A program made the position numbers and the translations under genes. From the NCBI GenBank assembly GCA_900317285.1, contig ONGA01000001.1, positions 1 through 64,000 of the forward strand: a stretch of 64,000 nucleotides of DNA, given 5' to 3'. Of the stretch, positions 14,918 through 24,655 are shown one piece after another; positions within the stretch are counted from its first letter, which is position 1; every line of letters begins with the position of its first letter. The notes under the pieces are model-generated. The model made no database searches and was not told where the DNA came from. It saw only the letters and a program-made list of their open reading frames with translations. This stretch comes from an uncultured Bacteroidales bacterium (GTDB taxonomy: Bacteria > Bacteroidota > Bacteroidia > Bacteroidales > P3).

Positions 14918-16381
14918 TCAGTCCTTGCGGATAGGCTCCGACGTCAATCCGACGCCGAGTTTCTTGAAGATTTTGCGGTCGACTTCGCTGGTCATCACAG
15001 TGGTGTGCATCTGGCAACCGTCGAGGAGCGGCAGGCAGTCGAGGGCGCGGCGGCAGTTGTCGTCGAGGAGGCTAAGGATGGAGAGCGTCACCAGCACCTC
15101 GTCGGTGTGGAGGCGCGGATTGCTGCCGTGCAGCATGTTGACTTTGGTGTGCTGGATAGGCTCTATCATCTTCTGCGAGATGAGCTTGACGCTGTGGTTG
15201 ATGCCTGCAAGGTGCTTGAGGGCGTTGAGCAGCAGGGCGGCGCAAGCGCCGAGCAGGTCGCTGGTGGTGGCTGTGATGATGGTGCCGTCGGCCAGCTCGA
15301 TGGCGGCAGAAGGAGCATTTTCCTTATCGCGGCGCTCCTTGGCGGCCACGGTGGTGCGGCGGTCATCGGTACTGATCTTGGCCTGCTTCATAAGCAGGGC
15401 TATCTTGTTGATTTCGCTGTCGGTGGCTTTGCCGTTGGCGTAGTCGCAGAGGGTGGTGTAGTAGCGGCGGATAATCTCGTCCTTGGAGGCCTTGCAGCAG
15501 ACGTCGTCGTCGCAGATGCAAAAGCCAGCCATGTTGACACCCATGTCGGTAGGCGACTTGTAGGGGTTCTCACCGTAGATACCGTCGAAGATGGCGTTGA
15601 GCACGGGGAATATCTCGATGTCGCGGTTGTAGTTGACGGCGGTCTTGCCGTAGGCTTCGAGGTGGAAGGGGTCGATCATGTTGACGTCGTTGAGGTCGGC
15701 GGTGGCAGCCTCGTAGGCGATGTTGACGGGATGCTTCAGAGGAATGCTCCAGATGGGGAAGGTCTCGAACTTGGCGTAGCCGGCCTTGATGCCGCGACGG
15801 TTCTCGTTGTAGAGCTGGCTGAGGCATACGGCCATCTTGCCGCTGCCGGGACCTGGGGCGGTGATGACCACCAGCGGGCGTGTGGTCTCGACGTAGTCGT
15901 TCTTGCCGAAGCCGTCGTCGGAGTCGATGAGTTCGACATTGGTGGGGTAGCCCTCGATAATATAATGATAGTAGGCCTTGATGCCCATGCGTTCGAGACG
16001 CTCGCGGTAGGCAGTGGCGGAGGGCTGGCCGCTGTAGTGGGTAATGACGACGCCGGAGACCAGGAAGCCGCGCTCCATGAAGACCTCGCGCAGACGCAGC
16101 ACGTCCTCGTCGTAGGTGATGCCGAGGTCGCCGCGTTTCTTGTTCTTCTCGATGTCGACGGCGCTGATGACGATGACGATTTCGGCATCGTCTTTCAGCT
16201 GGGTGAGCATCTTCAACTTACTGTCGGGCTGGAAGCCGGGCAGCACACGACTGGCGTGGTAGTCGTCGAACAGTTTACCGCCAAATTCAAGATAAAGCTT
16301 ATTGCCGAACTTGGAGATGCGCTCCTTGATGTGTTCGGACTGTATCCGCAGATACTTCTCGTTGTCAAACCCGTATTTCAT
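14918..16381 (-). CDS. DUF1846 (UPF0371) family protein
   Basis: The 487-residue protein matches DUF1846 throughout: MKYGFDNEKYLRIQSEHIKE start, LYLEFGGKLFDDYHASRVLP, VIVISAVDIEKNKKRGDLGI, and the nucleotide-binding-like ITAPGPGSGKMAVCLSQLYN (about residues 170-190). Typical length is about 490-510 residues. Family members are cytosolic and of unproven function; the P-loop-like glycine-rich motif and ATP-dependent-enzyme appearance suggest a nucleotide-dependent activity. It lies 51 nt downstream of cobW on the same strand and is probably cotranscribed. No frameshift or truncation is seen. Confidence 0.92.
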   Translation of the reverse strand: MKYGFDNEKYLRIQSEHIKERISKFGNKLYLEFGGKLFDDYHASRVLPGFQPDSKLKMLTQLKDDAEIVIVISAVDIEKNKKRGDLGITYDEDVLRLREVFMERGFLVSGVVITHYSGQPSATAYRERLERMGIKAYYHYIIEGYPTNVELIDSDDGFGKNDYVETTRPLVVITAPGPGSGKMAVCLSQLYNENRRGIKAGYAKFETFPIWSIPLKHPVNIAYEAATADLNDVNMIDPFHLEAYGKTAVNYNRDIEIFPVLNAIFDGIYGENPYKSPTDMGVNMAGFCICDDDVCCKASKDEIIRRYYTTLCDYANGKATDSEINKIALLMKQAKISTDDRRTTVAAKERRDKENAPSAAIELADGTIITATTSDLLGACAALLLNALKHLAGINHSVKLISQKMIEPIQHTKVNMLHGSNPRLHTDEVLVTLSILSLLDDNCRRALDCLPLLDGCQMHTTVMTSEVDRKIFKKLGVGLTSEPIRKD

Positions 16382-16432
16382 ATTGTTGTGTTATTAAACT
16401 TCAGGGGATAGTGCCGTAGCTTCTGTTGCCGG

Positions 16433-17605
16433 TCACACCAGGCACTCGTCGAGGGTGCGCTCGATGTACTCGCGGTCGAGGTGCTGGCCGATGAAGACGA
16501 GCTTCTGCATGCGGTCGCCGTAGAAGTCGTCCCAGTCGCGCTGCAGCTGCTTGTCGCGTTCCAATGCCTCGCGGAGTTCGGTGGGGGGCATGGTGGCGAA
16601 CCACTGTCCCACGTCGCGCAGGCTCACCTGCTTGCCAGCCTGCTCGAAGAGATAGCACTTGTCCCGCTCGTCGTCGAAGTAGCAGATGCCCTTGGCGCGG
16701 ATGATGCCCTTGGGCCAACGGTTTGCCACCCAGTTGTCGAAAGCGCGAATGTCGAAAGCGCGGCGGCGGTAGTAGACATAGGTGCCGATGCCATACTCCT
16801 CGGCCTCGCCCTCGTCGTGATCGTGATGGTGGTGGTGCTCATGCTCGTCGTGGTCGTGGTGGTGATGGACGTCGGCGCCGCTCTCCACCTCCTGAATCCA
16901 TGTGGCAGAAGTAGCTGTGGCGTCGAAGTCGAAGAGGTGCGTGTCGAGGATGCTGTCGAAGTCCACATCGCCGTAGTTGCATTCGACAATCTCGGCCTTG
17001 GGCTGGAGGGTGCGAACAATCTGGCGCGTGCGTCCCAGTTCCTCGGGTGACACCTCGGCGGCCTTGTTGAGGAGCACGATGTTGCAGAACTCAATCTGCT
17101 GCACCACGAGGTTCTCGATGTCATCCTCGTCGAGATTAGGCCGAGTGAGCTGCAGACCTCCCTCGAACTCGTCGCGCATGCGGAGTGCGTCGACAACGGT
17201 GATGATGCAGTCGAGACGCGGCATCACATGGAAGCCTGTGGCGACCCGCGGGATGGAGACCAGGGTCTGTGCGATGGGCTCGGGCTCGCAGATGCCGCTG
17301 GCCTCGATGACGATATAGTCGAAGCGCTCGGTGTTCGCGATGTCGCGCAGCTGGTCGATAAGGTCGTTCTTGAGGGTGCAGCAGATGCATCCGTTCTGGA
17401 GAGCCACGAGACTGTCGTCGGTCTGGTTGACGATGCCGCCCTGCTGGATGAGGGTGGCGTCGATGTTCACCTCGCCGATGTCGTTGACGATGACGGCGAA
17501 GCGTATGCCGCGGTTGTTGGAGAGGATGCGGTTGAGGAGGGTGGTTTTGCCGCTACCGAGGTAGCCGGTGAGCAACAGTACGGGTATTTCGTTCTTGTTA
17601 TTCAT
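16433..17605 (-). CDS. CobW/COG0523 family GTPase, zinc metallochaperone type
   Basis: The 390-residue protein is a G3E-family GTPase. Walker A is LTGYLGSGKTTLLNRIL (about residues 16-32), the metal-binding CxCC is NGCICCTLKNDL (about 71-82), and NKAAE provides the base-recognition motif. A histidine/aspartate-rich linker of about 25 residues (HHHHDHDEHEHHHHHDHDE) separates the GTPase from the CobW C-terminal domain. COG0523 proteins with CxCC and His-rich stretches hand zinc to client enzymes; the specific client is unknown, and cobalt or another metal is possible. A 3' remnant of a paralogue lies at 14757-14872. Its neighbour 12 nt upstream encodes DUF4159 and the set is likely one minus-strand operon. 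Confidence 0.9.
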   Translation of the reverse strand: MNNKNEIPVLLLTGYLGSGKTTLLNRILSNNRGIRFAVIVNDIGEVNIDATLIQQGGIVNQTDDSLVALQNGCICCTLKNDLIDQLRDIANTERFDYIVIEASGICEPEPIAQTLVSIPRVATGFHVMPRLDCIITVVDALRMRDEFEGGLQLTRPNLDEDDIENLVVQQIEFCNIVLLNKAAEVSPEELGRTRQIVRTLQPKAEIVECNYGDVDFDSILDTHLFDFDATATSATWIQEVESGADVHHHHDHDEHEHHHHHDHDEGEAEEYGIGTYVYYRRRAFDIRAFDNWVANRWPKGIIRAKGICYFDDERDKCYLFEQAGKQVSLRDVGQWFATMPPTELREALERDKQLQRDWDDFYGDRMQKLVFIGQHLDREYIERTLDECLV

Positions 17606-17617
17606 GAAGGTGATGTT

Positions 17618-18271
17618 TTACTGCATAAAGACATAGCGCACAATGTTCGAGCCCATGCGGAGGGCTTTCTGGCGCGTGGCCTGGGAGTCGTTGTGCACGT
17701 CGGGGTCCTCCCAGCCGTCGCCGAGGTCGCACTCCCACGTGAAGAAGCAGACGAGACGACCCTCCCAGATGAGGCCGTAGCCTTTGGGGGGCTTGTTGTC
17801 GTGCTCGTGGATTTTGGGCAATCCGTTGGGGAAGTCGTATTTCTGATGATAGATGGGGTGGCTGAAGGGGAGCTCGACCCATTCGAGTTCGGGGAAGACA
17901 CGCTTCATCTGAGGCATGACAAAGTCCTTCAGGCCGTAGTTGTCGTCGATGTGGAGGAATCCGCCGCCGATGAGGTAGTTGCGGAGGTTCTGGGCCTCAC
18001 GGTCGGAGAAGACCACGTTGCCGTGACCGGTCATGTGGAGAAGGGGATAGTTGAAGAGTTCAGTGCTGCCGACGTCGACGGTGGCGTACTGCGGATTGAG
18101 ACCCATCTGCTGGTCCTGGTTGCAGAAAGCGATGAGGTTGGTGAGTGAGGTGGGGTTGGCGTACCAATCGCCGCCACCGCCGTATTTGAGTAGGGCGATT
18201 TGGGGCTGGGCATTTATTTGTCCGAATAATCCGAGTAATCCGAGTAATCCGAATATTCTGAGTTTTTTCAT
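17618..18271 (-). CDS. DUF4159 domain protein, secreted
   Basis: The 217-residue protein carries a signal peptide and then a DUF4159 domain: IALLKYGGGGDWYANPTSL, LHMTGHGNVVFSDREAQNLR, GGGFLHIDDNYG, and the final WECDLGDGWEDPDVHND. DUF4159 resembles glutamine-amidotransferase-like folds and often occurs with aerotolerance/MoxR operons, but its function is unknown; here no such partners are present. The hydrophobic core of the signal peptide, IFGLLGLLGLFG, is encoded by a 9-bp tandem array. The start overlaps the rsmE stop by 4 nt, so translation is coupled. Export to the periplasm is expected from the signal peptide (cleavage near INA|Q). Confidence 0.88.
   Translation of the reverse strand: MKKLRIFGLLGLLGLFGQINAQPQIALLKYGGGGDWYANPTSLTNLIAFCNQDQQMGLNPQYATVDVGSTELFNYPLLHMTGHGNVVFSDREAQNLRNYLIGGGFLHIDDNYGLKDFVMPQMKRVFPELEWVELPFSHPIYHQKYDFPNGLPKIHEHDNKPPKGYGLIWEGRLVCFFTWECDLGDGWEDPDVHNDSQATRQKALRMGSNIVRYVFMQ
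18221..18265. repeat. 9-bp array encoding a signal-peptide core
   Basis: Five consecutive 9-nt units, TCCGAATAA, TCCGAGTAA, TCCGAGTAA, TCCGAATAT and TCTGAGTTT, read on the minus strand as repeated G-L-L. This is the whole hydrophobic region of the DUF4159 signal peptide. Confidence 0.85.
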
Positions 18272-18990
18272 CGGTCGTTGATTAGGTTAAAAGCTGTGAC
18301 GGCGTAGAGGGCGGCGGTCTCGGTGCGGAGGCGGCTGGGGCCGAGGCTCACGGGCTGGAAGCCGCATTCGAGGGCGAGGGCTATCTCCTCGGGGGAGAAA
18401 TCGCCTTCGGGGCCAATCAGCACCACAGCATCTTTGCCGGGCGTCAAGGCTGTCGCCAAGGGGGTACGGGGCTTGTCGGATTCGCAGTGGGCGATGAATT
18501 TTAATTGAGAATTGACAATTGACAATTGAGAATTGAGCCAATCGCGGAGGGAAACGGCGGGGTGGATCTCGGGGAGGAGGGTGTGGAGGCTCTGCTTCAT
18601 GGCGCTGACGGCCAGCTTCTCGAGACGGTCGGTCTTGAGGAAAGTGCGCTCGGAGTGGTCGCAGTTGAGGAGGGTTATCTCCCCCACCCCAATCTCGACG
18701 GCCTTCTCCACGAGCCACTCCATGCGGGAGGGATTCTTGGTGGGGGCGACAGCGAGATGAATGGAGAATGGAGAATGGAGAGCTGAGAATTCTTGCTCTG
18801 CCGCCTCTATGACGCAGGCGCGGTCGTCGGAGGTAACGATGCGGCAGCGGTAGAGGTTGCCGCGGCCGTCGGTGACGTTCAGCTCATCGCCCTCGCGGAG
18901 GCGGAGGACACGCACGGCATGGCGGCTCTCCTCGGCATCGAGGGTGCAGAAGGCATTGGGGGTTATATCTTTACAATAGAATAGCTGCAT
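18268..18990 (-). CDS. rsmE: 16S rRNA (uracil-1498-N3) methyltransferase
   Basis: The 240-residue protein has an N-terminal PUA-like part (EESRHAVRVLRLREGDELN and DGRGNLYRC) and a SPOUT knot (VVLIGPEGDFSPEEIALA, then SLGPSRLRTETAALYAVTAF) as in RsmE, which methylates U1498 of 16S rRNA using AdoMet. AVAPTKNPSRMEWLVEKAVE and MKQSLHTLLPEI are family-typical. Two stretches are encoded by 7-bp tandem arrays and look foreign to the family: SALHSPFSIH after residue 66 and NSQLSIVNSQL near residue 155. Both preserve the frame and sit in loops between conserved blocks, so the enzyme is likely active. It overlaps the DUF4159 gene by 4 nt. Confidence 0.95.
   Translation of the reverse strand: MQLFYCKDITPNAFCTLDAEESRHAVRVLRLREGDELNVTDGRGNLYRCRIVTSDDRACVIEAAEQEFSALHSPFSIHLAVAPTKNPSRMEWLVEKAVEIGVGEITLLNCDHSERTFLKTDRLEKLAVSAMKQSLHTLLPEIHPAVSLRDWLNSQLSIVNSQLKFIAHCESDKPRTPLATALTPGKDAVVLIGPEGDFSPEEIALALECGFQPVSLGPSRLRTETAALYAVTAFNLINDR
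18503..18537. repeat. 7-bp array inside rsmE (AATTGAG/AATTGAC)
   Basis: Five perfectly phased 7-mers: AATTGAG, AATTGAC, AATTGAC, AATTGAG, AATTGAG. They encode NSQLSIVNSQL on the minus strand. Confidence 0.88.
18759..18792. repeat. 7-bp array inside rsmE (GAATGGA)
   Basis: Three identical GAATGGA units, then GAGCTGA and GAATTC, in 7-nt phase; encodes ALHSPFSIH in RsmE. Confidence 0.85.
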
Positions 18991-18997
18991 AATTATT

Positions 18998-19030
18998 AGT
19001 AGTTAAGTAGACAGTAGTTAAGTAGTTAAG
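18998..19030. repeat. TAGTTAAG tandem array between rsmE and mnmA
   Basis: Units AGTAGTTAAG, TAGACAG, TAGTTAAG, TAGTTAAG with 7-8 nt period fill about half of the 58-nt gap between the two genes. The same AGTTAA core recurs at 20165-20205. Confidence 0.7.
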
Positions 19031-19048
19031 CCAATAGTATCGTATTCG

Positions 19049-20113
19049 TTAAATAATCATCCCGCTGGCGACGACGAGGTGGGCGTCGCGGTCGTAGATG
19101 GTGGCGTACTGGCCGGCGGCGATGCCCTGGATGCGGTCGGCGCTCTCTATCTCCACCAGCCCGTTGGGCAGGGGGCGAAGCACACCGGGGTGGAACTCCG
19201 GCGTGTGGCGGATCTTAAATTTTATCTCCTGCTCTGCGAAATCTCCCCATATATCGGTGCTGAGGTAGCGGAAGCCCATGAGGGTTACCTTGTGGCCGTG
19301 GGCGGCGTCGGGGTCGTAGCCCTGGGAGACGTAGAGCACATTCTCGTCGATGTCCTTGCGGACGACGAACCATGGACCGCCGCTGAGGAAGAGCCCTTTG
19401 CGCTGGCCGATGGTGTGGAACCAGTAGCCCTTGTGTGTGCCGAGCACCTTGCCGGATTCAAGTTCCACAATCTTTCCCTCGCGCTCGCCGAGGTAGCGGC
19501 GGATGAAGTCGTTGTAGTTGATTTTGCCGAGAAAGCAGATGCCCTGCGAGTCCTTGCGGTCAGCACTGGGCAGATGGGCGGCATGCGCCACTTCGCGCAC
19601 CTCACTCTTCATCATGCCGCCAATGGGGAACATCAGCTTGCGTATCTGTCTGTATTCCAGCTGCGAAAGAAAGTCGGTCTGGTCTTTGATGGGATCAACG
19701 GCGGTTGATAGGAACGCCGTACCGTCGATGTCGGCAGTGCGGGCATAGTGGCCGGTGGCGATGCGGTCGTAGTCGTGGCCGCGCCTGTCCTCGAAGGCAC
19801 CGAACTTGATGAGTTTGTTGCACATCACGTCGGGGTTGGGGGTGAGGCCGCGGCGGACGGTCTCGATGGTGTAGGAGACGACGTTGTCCCAGTATTCCTT
19901 GTGGAGGTTGACTTCCTCGAAGCGGCAGCCATAGTGACGGGCTATCCATTGGGTAATCTCGATGTCCTCCTCGGCGGGGCAGTCGATATAGCCTTCCTCA
20001 TCTTCCATACCGATGCGGATGTAGAAGATGTCAGGCGTGAAGCCCTGTTCCTTAAGCAGGTGCACCACGACGGAGCTGTCGACGCCTCCCGAGACCAGTG
20101 CTGCGATGTTCAT
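19049..20113 (-). CDS. mnmA: tRNA 2-thiouridine(34) synthase MnmA
   Basis: The 354-residue protein starts [20 protein letters not shown], the PP-loop ATP-pyrophosphatase motif. The two catalytic cysteines are visible in [11 protein letters not shown] (about 95-105) and [10 protein letters not shown] (about 192-201). The C-terminal half has [15 protein letters not shown] and the substrate-binding barrel. MnmA adenylates U34 of Lys, Glu and Gln tRNAs and inserts sulfur. Length and motifs are normal for the family. The start at 20113 is supported by a promoter-like TATTTTTG 23 nt upstream. The gene stands alone between two repeat arrays, with rsmE downstream. Confidence 0.96.
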   Translation of the reverse strand: MNIAALVSGGVDSSVVVHLLKEQGFTPDIFYIRIGMEDEEGYIDCPAEEDIEITQWIARHYGCRFEEVNLHKEYWDNVVSYTIETVRRGLTPNPDVMCNKLIKFGAFEDRRGHDYDRIATGHYARTADIDGTAFLSTAVDPIKDQTDFLSQLEYRQIRKLMFPIGGMMKSEVREVAHAAHLPSADRKDSQGICFLGKINYNDFIRRYLGEREGKIVELESGKVLGTHKGYWFHTIGQRKGLFLSGGPWFVVRKDIDENVLYVSQGYDPDAAHGHKVTLMGFRYLSTDIWGDFAEQEIKFKIRHTPEFHPGVLRPLPNGLVEIESADRIQGIAAGQYATIYDRDAHLVVASGMII

Positions 20114-20135
20114 TGTTGTTAGTTATTTCGGGCTG

Positions 20136-20143
20136 CAAAAATA
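20136..20143 (-). promoter_or_regulatory. -7 box of mnmA promoter
   Basis: TATTTTTGCAG on the minus strand, 23 nt before the ATG, matches TAnnTTTG; no clear TTTG at -33. Confidence 0.45.
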
Positions 20144-20164
20144 CAACTTTTTCCAGAGATAAAG

Positions 20165-20205
20165 GTGGTTAAAGTAGTTAAGGGTAGTTAAAAGAAGTTA
20201 AAGGG
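20165..20205. repeat. 9-10-bp array, core AGTTAA
   Basis: GTGGTTAAA, GTAGTTAAG, GGTAGTTAAA, AGAAGTTAAA: four units with 9-10 nt spacing, upstream of mnmA. Related in sequence to the array at 18998-19030. Confidence 0.6.
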
Positions 20206-20352
20206 CAAATGAATCAAAAAAATCTTCGTACCTTTGCCGGTGCAAAACGTAAGGAAAATCCATGCGAAAATCAAAATAGAGGCTGATTATCAGATAGATA
20301 ATTATGAACAGCATTGATTTTCAAAACAATACATCGCTTTAATTCACAGAAA

Positions 20353-20462
20353 ACTATGTACGGTAGGTCTATGCTAGGTCTATGGTACCTCTATTGTAAC
20401 TCTATGGTAGGTCTATGGATGATAGTATGTCGCTCCTATGTCGCTACCTAGTTTCTACCTTG
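20353..20462. repeat. 11-bp tandem array, consensus TAGGTCTATGG
   Basis: Ten successive units start at 20353 and repeat every 11 nt without a slip, for example TAGGTCTATGC, TAGGTCTATGG, TACCTCTATTG, TAACTCTATGG, TAGGTCTATGG, TCGCTCCTATG. A CTATG core keeps the same phase in most units. The array fills the end of the 356-nt gap between mnmA and the EamA gene and ends just before the stop codon of the latter. The rest of the gap holds the mnmA promoter and the array at 20165; I see no gene in it. Confidence 0.9.
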
Positions 20463-20469
20463 CAAAAAG

Positions 20470-21359
20470 TCAACTAGCGGAGGGTCGACGGGACTTGGCG
20501 AGAACGACGATGGAGACGGACGCCAGGACGAGGAGAATGCCGAGGAGTAGGCGCAGGGTGAAGGGTTCGGCAAAGACGAGGACGCCGATGAGGACGGCGG
20601 TGGTGGGCTCGAGGGCACCTAGGATGGCGGTGGGCGTGGAGCCGATGTATTTGGCGGCATAGACCATCATAACGAGTGCCATGATGGCCGGGACTATGGC
20701 GAGCCAGGAGACCCAGAGCCACGCCGTGGGCGTGGGCGGCAGCATGAGCGGCTGACCGCTGAGGAGGGCAAAGAGCGCCATGCCGACGGCACAGTAGAGG
20801 AGGACGTAGAAGTTGATTTTGAACGACGACATCTGGAGGGGACTCTTGTCGACGACGATAATGTAGAGGGCATAGGTGAGTGCCGACACGAGGACGAGAA
20901 TCACGCCTCCGAGGTGGAGTGCGCCGGTGCCGTCGCCCCAATAGAGGAGGAGCACTCCCGCCATTGCCAGGACGATGGAACTGACGGTGGAGAGGGTGAT
21001 TTTCTCGCGGAAGAAGAGTGCCATGATGGCAGCCGTCATGACGGGGTAGGTGAAGAGGATGGTGGAGGCGACGCCAGCGGGCATGAGGCGGAAGCTGAGG
21101 TAGAGGGTGAGAGAGGAGCCGATGAAGAGGAGGCCGAGGGCGGAGAGGGTGAGGAACTCGCGGCGGTCGACGCGGAGGCTTTCCCTACGGAAGAGCATGA
21201 CGGCGGCGATGATGAGCCATGCCAGGCCGAAGCGGTAAAAAAGCACCGAGGGGGTGTTCATCCCCTCGGCGTATAGGTTGAGCGCCCCCAGCGGGTTGGT
21301 ACCGTAGCAGACGGCGGCTCCGATGGCACAGGCTGTGCCTATGAGTTTCTTGTTCACAA

Positions 21360-21384
<25 letters not shown>
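20470..21384 (-). CDS. EamA/DMT-family transporter
   Basis: About 300 residues with ten predicted membrane helices in two EamA halves (for example GTACAIGAAVCYGTNPLGAL, VASTILFTYPVMTAAIMALF, ILVLVSALTYALYIIVVD, ILGALEPTTAVLIGVLVF). Such drug/metabolite transporters export small metabolites across the inner membrane; the substrate cannot be deduced. The ATG at 21384 overlaps the last codons of ftsZ by 25 nt; an in-frame GTG at 21357, right after the ftsZ stop, gives VNKKLIGTACAIG and is an equally good start. It follows ftsZ closely on the same strand and may be read through from it. Confidence 0.88.
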
Positions 21385-23027
<1,643 letters not shown>

Positions 23028-23180
23028 GTGCTTGTATTTTTCTATCTTATTGATTATGAGTACAAATACAAAATCTTACTATATTTGTTTTGCAGTGTAA
23101 AATTACTAATAATCATTGAGATACGATTGCATGTACGCGAATAGTTATCAACTCTGTTATCAACAGGTGGCGGATAGTCA

Positions 23181-23214
23181 GGAAAAAGAAGCCGCCCCCG
23201 AGGGAGGGAGCGGC
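23181..23214 (-). terminator. hairpin with T-run downstream of ftsA
   Basis: On the minus strand GCCGCTCCC pairs with GGGGGCGGC around a TCCCTC loop (23214-23191), followed by TTCTTTTTCC. It lies about 25 nt after the ftsA stop, in the 211-nt ftsA-ftsZ gap, and would separate ftsZ transcription from the rest of the dcw cluster. Confidence 0.65.
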
Positions 23215-23238
23215 AGGAGATTTTCTATGCGCAGGGGA

Positions 23239-24633
23239 TCAGTCGTCGATGCCTTCGTCAAAGACCTGGCCGAAGAAGCGTCCGATGACAGACTGGAAGT
23301 TGTCGCCGCCGGATTTTTTCTTTTCCTTGTCTTTCTTTTTCTTCTTTTCGGGTTCGGGCTGCTCGACGGGTTCGGCAACGGGTTCGGGCTCGCTGCCCAT
23401 GTTGGCGAAGATATCGATTTTGCCGTCGTTCATTTTCTCCTCGGGCTCCTGTTCGCCGCGCTGTTCGAGTTCGGACTGCTCGATGCCGTAGAGCACGAGG
23501 CCGATACCGGTGGCGTACATGGGGTGCGCCAGTTCGGGGAAGGAGACACTGTCGGGCGAGAGATGCTCGTTGGGCACGCCGATGCGGGTGTCGGTGGCGG
23601 TGATGAGCTCGCAGAGTTCCTTGATATTCTTGAGCTGTGCGCCGCCGCCGGTGAGGGTGATGCCGGCGATAAGCTTCTTGTTATAGCCCGAGAGGCTTAT
23701 CTCGTAGGCCACCTGCTCGAGAATCATCTTGGTGCGGGCGTTGATGATGCCTGCAAGCGTCTTGACATAGATTTCGCGTGCCGCCTGACTGCGGATGCCG
23801 GGGATGGAGATGACATCGTTCTCGGAGACTGCGGAGACGAGGCAGGAGCCGAACTTGACCTTGAGGCTCTCGGCCTGGCGCTTGAGGATGTTGCAGCCCT
23901 CGCGGATGTCGTTGGTGATGGCGTTGCCGGCGAGCGGGAGGACGGAGGTGTGGCGGATGATGCCGTCGTGGAAGATGGCGATATCGGTGGTGCCGCCGCC
24001 GATGTCGACCATGGCGACTCCAGCATCACGGTCGCTGTCGTCGAGGACAGCTTTGGCGGAAGCCACAGGTTCGAGGACCACGCCCTTGATGTGGAGACCT
24101 GCATCCTGGACGGCGTACTTGATATACTGGAGATTCTGGACGTTGGCAGTGACCATGTGGAAATCGGCCTCGAGAGTCTTGCCGGCGACGCCGACGGGCG
24201 ACACCTCACGGCTGAGGGCTTCGCGGTCGACAATGAACTGCTGGGGGAAGATGTGGATAATTTCCTCACCGGGCTCGAGCATGGTGTTGTATTGCTCGGC
24301 CACGAGGCGGTCGACATCCTCCTGGGCGATGAGGCGGTGGTCGGTGGGAATCATGACGCTGCCGTGGGAGGGGCGCGACTTGATGTGCTGACCGGCGATG
24401 CCTACCCATACCTCGTCGATGTCGACATCGGCCTGGTCGGCGGCTTCGCCCACAGCGCGACGGATGGATTCGGCGGTGTCGGAGATATTCTTCACGACGC
24501 CATGCTCGACACCCTTGGAGTCGGTCTTGCCGAAACCGAGAATCTTGACCTTGTCGTTGTCGGTGCGGATACCGACGAAGCAGGCGATTTTGGTGGTACC
24601 AATGTCGAGACCTACGATAATTTCATTTTCCAT
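23239..24633 (-). CDS. ftsA: cell division protein FtsA
   Basis: The 464-residue protein is the actin-like membrane tether of FtsZ. It begins MENEIIVGLDIGTTKIACFV (phosphate-1), and has VAMVDIGGGTTDIAIF (phosphate-2, about 207-222) and LIAGITLTGGGAQLKNI (adenosine site, about 331-347). The 1C domain lies between the first two actin subdomains, as usual. The C-terminus has an acidic stretch, a lysine-rich segment EKKKKKDKEKKKSGG and a final amphipathic-looking FQSVIGRFFGQVFDE, which would serve as the membrane-targeting helix. Located between ftsQ and ftsZ in the dcw cluster. Confidence 0.97.
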   Translation of the reverse strand: MENEIIVGLDIGTTKIACFVGIRTDNDKVKILGFGKTDSKGVEHGVVKNISDTAESIRRAVGEAADQADVDIDEVWVGIAGQHIKSRPSHGSVMIPTDHRLIAQEDVDRLVAEQYNTMLEPGEEIIHIFPQQFIVDREALSREVSPVGVAGKTLEADFHMVTANVQNLQYIKYAVQDAGLHIKGVVLEPVASAKAVLDDSDRDAGVAMVDIGGGTTDIAIFHDGIIRHTSVLPLAGNAITNDIREGCNILKRQAESLKVKFGSCLVSAVSENDVISIPGIRSQAAREIYVKTLAGIINARTKMILEQVAYEISLSGYNKKLIAGITLTGGGAQLKNIKELCELITATDTRIGVPNEHLSPDSVSFPELAHPMYATGIGLVLYGIEQSELEQRGEQEPEEKMNDGKIDIFANMGSEPEPVAEPVEQPEPEKKKKKDKEKKKSGGDNFQSVIGRFFGQVFDEGIDD

Positions 24634-24655
24634 GACTGTTATGTTTTATTGATTA

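Noticed and set aside
20353-20462. Possible CRISPR array
   Set aside because: Units are 11 bp with no spacers and no cas genes nearby; the other arrays are likewise contiguous tandem repeats.
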